Positions 12,302 to 19,955 of a stretch of 22,322 nucleotides of DNA are shown here, piece by piece. Position numbers and translations under genes: made by a program. Every line of letters begins with the position of its first letter. Within the stretch, counting starts at the first letter, position 1. Where the stretch lies: contig CAUJFM010000172.1 in the NCBI GenBank assembly GCA_963169595.1, positions 1 to 22,322 of the forward strand, given 5' to 3'. Under the pieces are notes generated by a model. The model had not been told where the DNA came from and made no database searches. It saw nothing but the letters and a program-made list of their open reading frames with translations. Source of the stretch: Bacteroidota bacterium. GTDB lineage: Bacteria > Bacteroidota > Bacteroidia > Flavobacteriales_F > PHOS-HE28.

Positions 12302-13786
12302 TCAGTGGATGCCCTTCATCAGCTTCCGGACGAAGGGGGAGATGGCCACCAGCACGAGACCGGCGATCAGTGCGTACATGCCCAGTTGCAGGTAGCCCGA
12401 CGTATAGCTCTCCAGCTTGGCCATCTTGGTGGCGTTCTCATCCGCAATGCTCATGCCGGCACCCAGCAGGCCGGCCACGTACTGGCCATAGGCGCTGGCC
12501 AGGAACCACATGCCCATCATCAGGCCCTGCACGCTGTGCGGGGAGAGCTTGGTCATCAGCGAGAGACCGATCGGGCTGAGGCAAAGCTCACCGAAGGTGA
12601 TCACGAAGTAGCCGAGCGTGAAGACGTCCAGGGAGGTCACGCCATCGGCATCGGCGAAGAAGATGGTGGCATAGAACACATAGAAGGCCAGGGCCAGCAG
12701 CAGGAAGCCCAGGCCGAACTTCACCACGCTGTTGGGCTCCATGCCGCGCTTGCTGAGCCACACCCAGAGGATGCCCACCGGCGCGGCGAAGAGGATCACG
12801 AACAGGGAGTTCGAGCTGTTGTTCACCACGTTGGGGTCCATGGGGATGCCCAGCAGGGTGTGCTTCAGGTTGTTCAGCGCGAAGAGGCTCAACGAACCGC
12901 CGCTCTGCTCGAAGAAGGCCCAGAACAGGATGGAGAAGAAGATGAAGACCAAGGCCGCGGCCAGGCGCTTGTTCTCCTGGGCGTTGAACTTGCGCATCTC
13001 CCAAGCCAGGTAAACGAGCGTGGCCGGCCCGATGATGTACATGAACAGGTCCGTGTAGCGCGTGTTGGTGACCAGCAGCAGGATGAAGGGGATGGCGATC
13101 AGCGAGCCGATGTAGGTGGCGATCTCCATCAGCTTCCGCTTGTTGGCGGGCACATCCGGATGGATGGGGCTGAGGCCGATGGGGCCCAGGCTCTTCCGGG
13201 TCAGGGCGAAGTTCACCAGGCTGATGGTCATCACCACGGCCACCAGCCCGAAGGCCCAGCTCCAGCTGTGGTACTTGCCCACGTACACCATCAGCACACC
13301 GCCCAGCAGGGCCCCCACGTTGATGCCGGCGTAGAACAGGCTGAACCCGGCATCGCGGCGGCTGTCGTCCGTGCGGTAGAGCTGGCCCACCATGGTGCTG
13401 ATGTTCGGTTTGAAGAACCCCGTGCCGATGATGGAGAAGCAGATGCCGATGTAGAACATCTCCTCCGGGGAGAAGGCGATCACCAGACCGCCGGCGATCA
13501 TCAGCAGGGCGCCCCAGAACAGCGACTTCTGGAAGCCCAGGATCTTGTCCGCGAACACACCGCCAATGAAGGTGAAGGCGTACACGAAGGCCTGGATGGC
13601 ACCGTACTGCAGGTTGGCGGTCACATCGTCCAACCCCAGCTGGCTCACCATGAACACCGTGAGCATGCCGCGCATGCCGTAGAAGCAGAAGCGCTCCCAC
13701 ATCTCGGTGAAGAAGAGCGCCCAGAGCTGCTTCGGGTACTTGCCCTCGAAGGTGCGGATCTGGTCCAGCGTGAGGTGTTGCGACAT
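12302..13786 (-). CDS. POT-family proton-dependent oligopeptide transporter, third in operon (494 aa)
   Basis: A 12-14 helix inner-membrane symporter that imports di- and tripeptides with protons. The proton-coupling motif E-x-x-E-R is at residues 28-32 (T-E-M-W-E-R-F-C-F-Y-G-M-R), and the PTR2 signature F-Y-A-G-I-N-V-G-A-L-L is present after G-F-F-K-P-N-I-S-T. The E-L-C-L-S-P-I-G-L-S motif of helix 10 lies in the C-terminal half. Length is normal for bacterial POTs. It is the last of three paralogous genes separated by 7-8 nt, so all three are likely translated from one mRNA. Substrate preference cannot be told from sequence. It is closer to the first gene of the trio than to the middle one by the F-C-F-Y/F-C-Y-Y-G-M-R start (visual impression). 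Confidence 0.93.
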   Translation of the reverse strand: MSQHLTLDQIRTFEGKYPKQLWALFFTEMWERFCFYGMRGMLTVFMVSQLGLDDVTANLQYGAIQAFVYAFTFIGGVFADKILGFQKSLFWGALLMIAGGLVIAFSPEEMFYIGICFSIIGTGFFKPNISTMVGQLYRTDDSRRDAGFSLFYAGINVGALLGGVLMVYVGKYHSWSWAFGLVAVVMTISLVNFALTRKSLGPIGLSPIHPDVPANKRKLMEIATYIGSLIAIPFILLLVTNTRYTDLFMYIIGPATLVYLAWEMRKFNAQENKRLAAALVFIFFSILFWAFFEQSGGSLSLFALNNLKHTLLGIPMDPNVVNNSSNSLFVILFAAPVGILWVWLSKRGMEPNSVVKFGLGFLLLALAFYVFYATIFFADADGVTSLDVFTLGYFVITFGELCLSPIGLSLMTKLSPHSVQGLMMGMWFLASAYGQYVAGLLGAGMSIADENATKMAKLESYTSGYLQLGMYALIAGLVLVAISPFVRKLMKGIH

Positions 13787-13793
13787 GGCGGGG

Positions 13794-15440
13794 TCAGTGT
13801 TCGGATATGGTCCGGTTCAGCCAGCGGAGCATGAGGAACATGCCGATGGCCGCCGCGCCGAGCAGGGCGAAGTTCACCAGGAAGAAGGTGCTCTTGTGGG
13901 GGTAGGTGTCCCACAGCGTGGCCAGGATGCCGCTGAGCTTGTTGCCGATGCTCGTGCTCAGGAACCAGCCGCCCATCATCAGCGCGGTGAGGCGCTTGGG
14001 GCTCACCTTGCTCACGAGGCTCAGGCCCATGGGGCTCAGGAAGAGCTCGCCGATGGTGATCACCCCGTAACAGGCCACCAGCCACCAGGCACTGGCCTTC
14101 ATCTCCCCGTTGTTGCAGACATAGACCGCGGCCACCATCACCAGCGTGCTCAGCGCGCTGATCAGCAGGCCCCACGCGATCTTGGTGGCCGTGTTGGGCT
14201 CGCGGCCGCGGCGCTTCAGCCAGGCGAAGAAGGCCACCACCAGCGGGGTGAGCAGGATCACCCACAAGGGGTTCACGCTCTGGAACAGCTCGGTGTTGAA
14301 GAGCCAGATGGTGCTGCCCTCGGCGGGCATCAGTTCGGGCTGCAGGTTCTTGAAGTAGACCGGTTTCCCGAGCTCCTTCACCTCCTTGCCATCCACCTTC
14401 ACCACCTTGAAGTTGTTGTCGTAGGCCGTGACGGAATCGGTGGTGTTCACCACCTTCTCGGCCAGGTAGAGCGCCTCGGTGGCCGGCTGCACGGCGGCGG
14501 GCACCTCGCGGTCAGTGTAGAACTGGGCCCAAGTGGTGAGGGCGGTGCCGTTCTGCTTGAACACGGCCCAGAACATGATGCTCACCGCGAAGATGCTGAG
14601 CAGGGCGGCCAGCGAACGCTTGTCGTCCACGCTCGCGCGGATCCACAGGCCCACATAGAAGATGATGACCGGGATGGTGGCGAAGATGAAGGCGTCGGTG
14701 CTGTCGCTGCCCAGCAGGTTGCCGGGGATGCTCCACGCGGCCATGCCCACGATGATGGCCGGCAGGAACACGGTGCTGAACACGCGGGAGAGCGGCATGT
14801 CCTCCTTCTGCGCGGGCTTCTTCACGTCGGCGTGGCGGTAGTGCTTCAACCCGATGGCGAACACGATGAGGCCGAGGAACATGCCCACGCCGGCGGTCAG
14901 GAAGGCCTCGCCCCAGCCGTACTTGTTGCGCATGTAGGCGGCGAACAGGTTGCACACGCTCGCGCCCACGTTGATCCCCATGTAGAAGATGTTGTAGCCG
15001 CTGTCCTTGTGCGCCTTGTAGTGCGGGTCGTTGTAGAGGTTCCCCAGCAGCGTGCTGATGTTGGGCTTGAAGAAGCCGTTGCCCACGATGATCAGCAGGA
15101 GCGATACGTAGAAGGCCGTCATGCCCGGCAATGCCAGGCCCATGTAGCCCAAGCCCATCAACGTGCCGCCGATGAAGATGGACCGCGTATAGCCCAACAC
15201 CCGGTCGGCGAGGAGGCCGCCCAGGAAGGGGGTGAGGAACACCAAGGCGATGAAGGTGCCATAGATGTCGGCCGCATCCTTGCGGTCCATCGCCATGCCT
15301 CCCGTGCTCAACGGATCGGTGAGGTACAGCTGGAAGATGCCGATCATCAGGTAGTACCCGAACCGTTCCCACATCTCGGTGAGGAACAGGTAGGGGAGAC
15401 CGGTCGGGTGTTTCCCGGGTGCCTTCGCTGCGGTCGCCAT
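13794..15440 (-). CDS. POT-family oligopeptide transporter with long loop insertion, second in operon (548 aa)
   Basis: A peptide/proton symporter with E-x-x-E-R at 22-26 (T-E-M-W-E-R-F-G-Y-Y), the signature F-Y-M-G-I-N-V-G-A-S, G-F-F-K-P-N-I-S-T and E-L-F-L-S-P-M-G-L-S. It is about 55 residues longer than its two neighbours. The extra length is an insert of roughly 70 polar residues near positions 307-380 (between F-W-A-V-F-K-Q-N-G and N-P-L-W-V-I-L), with Val/Lys/Asp-rich sequence and no membrane segment. It would face the periplasm or the cytosol between helices, depending on topology. Some Bacteroidota POTs carry such loops; their role is unknown. It is 8 nt after the first gene and 7 nt before the third. 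Confidence 0.93.
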   Translation of the reverse strand: MATAAKAPGKHPTGLPYLFLTEMWERFGYYLMIGIFQLYLTDPLSTGGMAMDRKDAADIYGTFIALVFLTPFLGGLLADRVLGYTRSIFIGGTLMGLGYMGLALPGMTAFYVSLLLIIVGNGFFKPNISTLLGNLYNDPHYKAHKDSGYNIFYMGINVGASVCNLFAAYMRNKYGWGEAFLTAGVGMFLGLIVFAIGLKHYRHADVKKPAQKEDMPLSRVFSTVFLPAIIVGMAAWSIPGNLLGSDSTDAFIFATIPVIIFYVGLWIRASVDDKRSLAALLSIFAVSIMFWAVFKQNGTALTTWAQFYTDREVPAAVQPATEALYLAEKVVNTTDSVTAYDNNFKVVKVDGKEVKELGKPVYFKNLQPELMPAEGSTIWLFNTELFQSVNPLWVILLTPLVVAFFAWLKRRGREPNTATKIAWGLLISALSTLVMVAAVYVCNNGEMKASAWWLVACYGVITIGELFLSPMGLSLVSKVSPKRLTALMMGGWFLSTSIGNKLSGILATLWDTYPHKSTFFLVNFALLGAAAIGMFLMLRWLNRTISEH

Positions 15441-15448
15441 GCGGATGT

Positions 15449-16930
15449 TTATCGGATGCCGTGGAAGAGACGGTTCACCAGCGGGCTCACCAGAACAAGG
15501 AAGAGTCCGATGCCGACGGTGACGTAGCCCATGGTGCTGTACACATCCGTATAGGTGGCCAGACTGGCGGCGGTGTCCACCACCTGGTCCTCACCACTGC
15601 CATGTTCAGCCCCCGTGAGCTTGGCCAGCATGCCCGCGGCATAGTTGGCGCCGGCGATGCTCAGGAACCAGGCACCCATGGCCGTGGCGGTCATGTCCTT
15701 CGGCACCAGTTTGGTCACCATGCTGAGGCCGATGGGGCTCAGGAACAGCTCACCGGTGGTGTGCAGCATGTACAGCAGGGCCAGCGTCCACAGCGGCACC
15801 TGGTATTCCACCGCGAGGGGAGCGGCGATGAGGATCACCAGGTAGCCCAGGCCGAGCTGCAGGATGCCCAATCCGAACTTCATGGGGATGGTGAAGTCCT
15901 TGTCCGCCTTCTTGAGCTTCACCCACATGATGGAGAAGAGCGATCCGAAGATGAGGATGTAGGCGGGGTTGAAGAACTGCGTGGTGGCGGCGCCCATCTC
16001 CCAGCCGAACACGTGGCGGTCCACGTTGCGGTCGGCGAAGAGGGTGAGGCTGCTGCCCGCCTGCTCGAAGCAGGCCCAGAACACCACGTTGAAGAGCATC
16101 AGGATGATGAAGCCGAACATCTTGTCCAGCTGCTGCTTCCCATCCTTCACCCCACGGACGATGAGGCTGCCGATGACGAAGGCGGCCACGGCCAGCAGCA
16201 CATAGCCGGCGATGGTGGTGTTACGCAGCAGGAAGTACAGCACGGGGATCAGTGCCAGGCACACGACCAGCACGGCGTTGAACGGGCTCAGCGGGCCGAA
16301 CTTCGGCTTGTGCAGGGTCTCGGGGGAAGGAGGTCCGCTCAGGTGACCATAGTGCTTGCTCCCCAGTTGGAAGATGAGCACCCCGAGCAGCATGCCCACG
16401 CCGGCCAGCGCGAAGCCGGCCTTGGCACCGTAGATGTTGCCCACTTCAGCGCATACCGTGGTGGCCAGCAGCGCGCCCAGGTTGATGCCGATGTAGAAGA
16501 TGGTGAAGCCGGAGTCCTTGCGGTGATCGCCGTCGGGGTAGAGGCGGCCGACCATGGTGCTGATGTTCGGCTTGAAGAGGCCGTTGCCCACGATGATCAC
16601 GGCCATGCCCCAGAACAGGAGCATTTCCGTGCCCCCCACGATGATGAACTCACCGATGGCCATAAGCACACCGCCCAGCAGCACCGCCAGCCTGGACCCC
16701 AGGATCTGGTCGGCGATCCGTCCCCCGATCACCGGCATCACATACACCAGTGCGGTGTAGGCGCCATAGACGGCGAAGCCCTTATTGTCCCCCATCGCCA
16801 GTGACTTCACCAGGTACAGGAGCAGCAGGGCGCGCATGCCGTAGTAGCAGAAGCGCTCCCACATCTCGGCCATGAAGAGCCAGTACAGGCCGGGAGGGTG
16901 ACCGGTGGTCGGTGCGTTGGTGTTGGTCAT
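15449..16930 (-). CDS. POT-family oligopeptide transporter, first in operon (493 aa)
   Basis: A peptide/proton symporter with E-x-x-E-R at 22-26 (A-E-M-W-E-R-F-C-Y-Y-G-M-R), the signature F-Y-I-G-I-N-L-G-A-L-L after L-F-K-P-N-I-S-T, and E-L-F-L-S-P-I-G-L-S late in the protein. It is the promoter-proximal gene of the POT trio, with a well-formed promoter 22 nt upstream. The gene upstream is the DPP4-type peptidase, whose stop lies 66 nt before this start. Peptides released by that enzyme are good substrate candidates (inference from context). The start at 16930 (M-T-N-T-N-A-P-T-T-G-H) has a polar N-terminus like its paralogues. Confidence 0.93.
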   Translation of the reverse strand: MTNTNAPTTGHPPGLYWLFMAEMWERFCYYGMRALLLLYLVKSLAMGDNKGFAVYGAYTALVYVMPVIGGRIADQILGSRLAVLLGGVLMAIGEFIIVGGTEMLLFWGMAVIIVGNGLFKPNISTMVGRLYPDGDHRKDSGFTIFYIGINLGALLATTVCAEVGNIYGAKAGFALAGVGMLLGVLIFQLGSKHYGHLSGPPSPETLHKPKFGPLSPFNAVLVVCLALIPVLYFLLRNTTIAGYVLLAVAAFVIGSLIVRGVKDGKQQLDKMFGFIILMLFNVVFWACFEQAGSSLTLFADRNVDRHVFGWEMGAATTQFFNPAYILIFGSLFSIMWVKLKKADKDFTIPMKFGLGILQLGLGYLVILIAAPLAVEYQVPLWTLALLYMLHTTGELFLSPIGLSMVTKLVPKDMTATAMGAWFLSIAGANYAAGMLAKLTGAEHGSGEDQVVDTAASLATYTDVYSTMGYVTVGIGLFLVLVSPLVNRLFHGIR

Positions 16931-16952
16931 GAACGGGTGAGGGTTATGGCGC

Positions 16953-16982
16953 CCAAGGTATTAAAGGACCGGATCCGCCCAA
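16953..16982 (-). promoter_or_regulatory. promoter of the POT operon (TTG-N19-TACCTTGG)
   Basis: On the minus strand TTG (16982-16980) is followed by exactly 19 nt and then TACCTTGG (16960-16953), 22 nt before the first POT ATG. Spacing and sequence fit the Bacteroidota -33/-7 promoter, and this is the best-formed promoter in the window. It lies wholly within the gap after the peptidase stop. Confidence 0.7.
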
Positions 16983-16996
16983 GGGACCTGTCGGCC

Positions 16997-19204
16997 CTAC
17001 AGCGTCTCGAGCAACCAGTTGGTCATCATCTCATAGAGGTGCAGGCGGGTGCTGCCTCCGTAGATGCCGTGGTTGCGGTCGGGGTACATGAACTGGTCGA
17101 AGGGCTTGTTGGCCTTCACCAGGGCGTTCACCATCTCGGCGGCGTTCTGGTAATGCACGTTGTCGTCGGCCAGACCGTGGATGAGGAAGTAATGGCCCTT
17201 GAGCTTGCCCACGTGGCTCACCGGGCTGTTCTCGTCGTAGCCCTTGCCGTTCTCCTGGGGCAGCCCCATGTAGCGCTCGGTGTAGATGGTGTCGTAGTAA
17301 CGCCAGTTGGTCACGGGGGCCACGGCGATGGCCGCTTTGAACAGGTCCGCGCCCTGGGTGATGCACAGGCTGCTCATGTAGCCGCCGTAGCTCCAGCCCC
17401 AGATGCCGATCCGCGAGGCGTCCACATAGGGCTGCTGTCCCAGCCATTGGGCGGTGGCGATCTGGTCCTCCGTCTCGTAGCGGCCCAGCTGCCCGTAGGT
17501 CACATGCCTGAAGTCGCGTCCGCGATGGCCGGTGCCGCGCCCATCCACACACACCACGATGTAGCCTTTCTGGGTGAGCAGCGTGTGCCAGAGCTGGCCG
17601 CGCCCGTCCCACTGGTCGAGCACCTCGTTGCTGTTCGGGCCGCTGTACTGCACCATCAGCACGGGGTAGCGTTTGGCCGGATCGAAGTCCTTCGGCTTCA
17701 TCATCCAGCCGCGCAGGTCGAAGCCGGCCTTGGTGGGGAACTGGAAGAAGCTGCGCTCCGCAAGGCCATACTCCTTGGCGGTGGACGCCAGCCGCGCATT
17801 GTCCTTCAGCACCTTCACCTGGCGGCCGTTGCCATCGTGCAGGGTCACCACCGGCACCGAGTTCAGGGTGCTGCGGGTGTTGATGAAGTAGCGGAAGCCG
17901 GCACTGAACTCGGCCTCGTTGTACCCGCCTTCGGGGGAAAGTTGCATCACGCCCTTGCCGCTGAGGGGCACGGCCAGCACATCCTGGGCCTCGGGTGCGC
18001 GCTTGGCGGCGGTGAAGACCACGCGCTTGTTCCTCTCGTCGATGCCCTTCACCGCGATCACGTCCCAATCACCGCGCGTCAGCTGCCGCGGCTCGCCGTT
18101 CATCGGCACGAAGTAGAGGTGGTTCCAGCCGTCCTTCTCGCTGGTGAGCACGAAGCCCGAGCCATCGGCCATGAAGTGGAGGTCGTCGGTCACCTCGATG
18201 TAGGTGAGGCTCGTCTCGAAGTACACCGGGCTGGGGATGGGGTCACGACCGCGCTGGGACAGGTCCACCGTGGCGATGACCTTCTCGTTCTGCAGGCGGT
18301 TCATGCGCATGAACCAGAGCACGTTGTCGTTGTTGGTCCAGCCCAGGCGGGGGATGTAGAGCTCGCCCTCCGGACCGAGGGGGATGTTCGTCGTGGTCCT
18401 CGCTGCCACATCGTACACGAAGAGCTGCACCGTGCTGTTGGTCTCGCCGGCCTTCGGGTACTTGAAGCGGTATTCGCTGGGGTAGAGCTGGCCTTTGTAG
18501 AGGGTGAGGTCGAACTCCTTCACGGCGCTCTCATCGCTACGCAGGAAGAGCAGTTTGGTGCCGCCGGGGCTCCACGCGTAGCCCTGCACCAGCGCGAATT
18601 CCTCCTCGTACACCCAGTCGGTGGCGCCATTGAGCACCTTGTTCCAAGCGCCGTCGTTGGTGATGCGGGTCTCGGTCATGGTGGCCAGGTCCACCACGAA
18701 GAGGTCGTTGTCACGCACAAAGGCGGCCTTGCTGCCATCGGGGCTGAAGCTGGCCAGGCGCTGCTTCGCCTTGGTCACATCGCTCAGGGGCACGAGCTTG
18801 CGGCTGGTGCGGTCATAGATGTAGTTGTAGGCGAAGTAGCTGTAGCGGTAGATCGGTTCCTGCTCCGTCTCGAACATCATCTTCCGCTCATCGCCGCTGA
18901 AACTGTACCCTTCAATGGCGATGGGCTCCTTCGCACCGGCGGGCACCAGTTCGCCACCGCGCACCAGGGTCGCCACCTTTTCGCCGCTGCGGTAGGCGTA
19001 CTGCACGATCACCGGCTCACCGTTGTCCTGTTCCAGGGCGGTGTAGTGGAGGCCGTCCTTCATGCTCGCCAGCCCCCCCACGAACTCGGCGTTGAAGAGC
19101 GGACCGGCCCAGATATCCTTGTTCGTAAGGGTCTTTTGGGCGTGGATCGGGCCGGTGAGCAGCAGGGTGGCGCACAGGGCGGCCGGTGCAAGGCGTCGTA
19201 GCAT
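16997..19204 (-). CDS. dipeptidyl peptidase IV-type serine peptidase (S9B, 735 aa)
   Basis: An exported enzyme that removes N-terminal dipeptides, usually X-Pro or X-Ala. A signal peptide (M-L-R-R to I-H-A-Q, about residues 1-23) is followed by the beta-propeller domain. E200-E201-E202 in W-V-Y-E-E-E-F-A-L is the DPP4 double-Glu motif that fixes the substrate amino end. The C-terminal alpha/beta-hydrolase domain holds G-W-S-Y-G-G with catalytic Ser605, H-G-L-A-D-D-N-V-H with the Asp, and D-R-N-H-G-I-Y-G-G with the His. Length is standard for bacterial DPP4. The start at 19204 gives the signal peptide directly; a frame start at 19231 would spoil it. It lies 66 nt upstream of three POT genes in the same direction, a coherent peptide-use locus. 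Confidence 0.94.
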   Translation of the reverse strand: MLRRLAPAALCATLLLTGPIHAQKTLTNKDIWAGPLFNAEFVGGLASMKDGLHYTALEQDNGEPVIVQYAYRSGEKVATLVRGGELVPAGAKEPIAIEGYSFSGDERKMMFETEQEPIYRYSYFAYNYIYDRTSRKLVPLSDVTKAKQRLASFSPDGSKAAFVRDNDLFVVDLATMTETRITNDGAWNKVLNGATDWVYEEEFALVQGYAWSPGGTKLLFLRSDESAVKEFDLTLYKGQLYPSEYRFKYPKAGETNSTVQLFVYDVAARTTTNIPLGPEGELYIPRLGWTNNDNVLWFMRMNRLQNEKVIATVDLSQRGRDPIPSPVYFETSLTYIEVTDDLHFMADGSGFVLTSEKDGWNHLYFVPMNGEPRQLTRGDWDVIAVKGIDERNKRVVFTAAKRAPEAQDVLAVPLSGKGVMQLSPEGGYNEAEFSAGFRYFINTRSTLNSVPVVTLHDGNGRQVKVLKDNARLASTAKEYGLAERSFFQFPTKAGFDLRGWMMKPKDFDPAKRYPVLMVQYSGPNSNEVLDQWDGRGQLWHTLLTQKGYIVVCVDGRGTGHRGRDFRHVTYGQLGRYETEDQIATAQWLGQQPYVDASRIGIWGWSYGGYMSSLCITQGADLFKAAIAVAPVTNWRYYDTIYTERYMGLPQENGKGYDENSPVSHVGKLKGHYFLIHGLADDNVHYQNAAEMVNALVKANKPFDQFMYPDRNHGIYGGSTRLHLYEMMTNWLLETL

Positions 19205-19208
19205 GGTG

Positions 19209-19216
19209 CGAATATC
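19209..19216 (-). promoter_or_regulatory. -7-like box (GATATTCG) directly before the DPP4-type gene
   Basis: On the minus strand GATATTCG differs in the first base from TAnnTTCG and ends only 4 nt before the ATG at 19204. If used, the mRNA would be nearly leaderless, as for the kinase gene. Confidence 0.3.
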
Positions 19217-19279
19217 GGGGGTGGGGGGCAAGCGCCGTACCGGTGTGAACGGCAGGGCTGGGGATGAGCGGTGAGCGCC

Positions 19280-19870
19280 TCACTCCCCGTACTCCTTGAA
19301 GCGGATCACGTTCCGGAGGCGCTCCTGACCGTTGGCGTTGATGTAGCGCTCCTTCACCGTGGTGTGGTCGGGCACCATGCGCTTCAACAGGAAGAGGGAG
19401 AGCCCGATGAGCGCTGCGGCCAGAACCAGTTCGAGAAGGATGGCCCACAGTGGGCTGGAGAAGATCCGCGCGGTGCTTTGAAGGAGACCAATGATGGTCA
19501 GCACGGCGACCGCCTTGTACGCCGCGCCACGATGCATGGCCACACCGATGGCGAGCACCATGTTCACCGCAGGCATGAGCAGGACCCACGGCAACATCTT
19601 GTCACCGTTCATCAGGACCAGCCCGAAGGCCGCCAGTAGCTTCAGCAGGACGGTGAGGACCAGCAGGCCGATCAGCGCGGTCTGTGCGGCTTGATGACGC
19701 TTCCGGGCTTCCAGCGAGGGGATGTAGCGGATGATGTTCGCCAGGTCCTCATCCGGCAGTCCCGACGAGGGCCGTAGTTCCTCGTAGACCTGCTGCCGGC
19801 TTTGGCCTGAAAGCACCTGCTGTTCAGCGGTCTTTCGTATCGCGCGTTTGCTCGGCTTCGGGTCCTTCAT
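19280..19870 (-). CDS. membrane protein of unknown function with four helices (196 aa)
   Basis: The N-terminal ~60 residues are soluble and charged (M-K-D-P-K-P-S-K-R-A-I-R-K, then Q-V-Y-E-E-L, L-P-D-E-D-L-A-N-I-I-R-Y-I-P). Four hydrophobic segments follow between about 68 and 165, and the protein ends with a short basic/polar tail (N-G-Q-E-R-L-R-N-V-I-R-F-K-E-Y-G-E). I do not recognise a named family; the soluble part loosely recalls small helical regulatory heads of Bacteroidota membrane proteins. The start at 19870 is chosen because the longer frame is Arg/Ser/Trp-rich shadow sequence and a promoter box lies 42 nt upstream. It stands alone between the MFS and peptidase genes, with no clear partner. 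Confidence 0.75.
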   Translation of the reverse strand: MKDPKPSKRAIRKTAEQQVLSGQSRQQVYEELRPSSGLPDEDLANIIRYIPSLEARKRHQAAQTALIGLLVLTVLLKLLAAFGLVLMNGDKMLPWVLLMPAVNMVLAIGVAMHRGAAYKAVAVLTIIGLLQSTARIFSSPLWAILLELVLAAALIGLSLFLLKRMVPDHTTVKERYINANGQERLRNVIRFKEYGE

Positions 19871-19912
19871 CAGGATCGCATCTGTGGCCAGGGGGAACCT
19901 GGTCGTTCCGGT

Positions 19913-19920
19913 CGAAGATA
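19913..19920 (-). promoter_or_regulatory. -7 promoter box (TATCTTCG) for the four-helix membrane protein gene
   Basis: On the minus strand TATCTTCG fits TAnnTTCG exactly and lies 42 nt before ATG 19870, inside the 85-nt gap after the MFS gene. No -33 TTG at the usual distance. Confidence 0.5.
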
Positions 19921-19955
19921 TCCTGCGCGGCCCATTGTTGGCGGAAGCGCAGGCC

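Noticed and set aside
12290..13834. 514-codon plus-strand open frame opposite the third POT gene
   Set aside because: Rich in His/Gln/Gly/Glu/Ala with no domain or membrane segments; it is the antisense frame created by GC-rich codon use of a clear transporter gene.
13707..15527. 606-codon plus-strand open frame opposite the second POT gene
   Set aside because: Same antisense pattern (His/Asp/Glu/Gln-rich, no recognisable domain); the minus-strand transporter explains the sequence.
15419..16804. 461-codon plus-strand open frame opposite the first POT gene
   Set aside because: Antisense shadow: long runs of H, E, Q and G and no conserved motif.
12302..16930. Repeated DNA segments among the three POT genes (for example around the E-M-W-E-R-F codons)
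   Set aside because: These are explained by paralogous proteins with shared motifs and not by a mobile or regulatory repeat.
16898..19201. 767-codon plus-strand open frame opposite the DPP4-type gene
   Set aside because: Longest open frame in the window, but its composition is that of an antisense shadow; the minus strand has a signal peptide, DPP4 double-Glu and a full catalytic triad.
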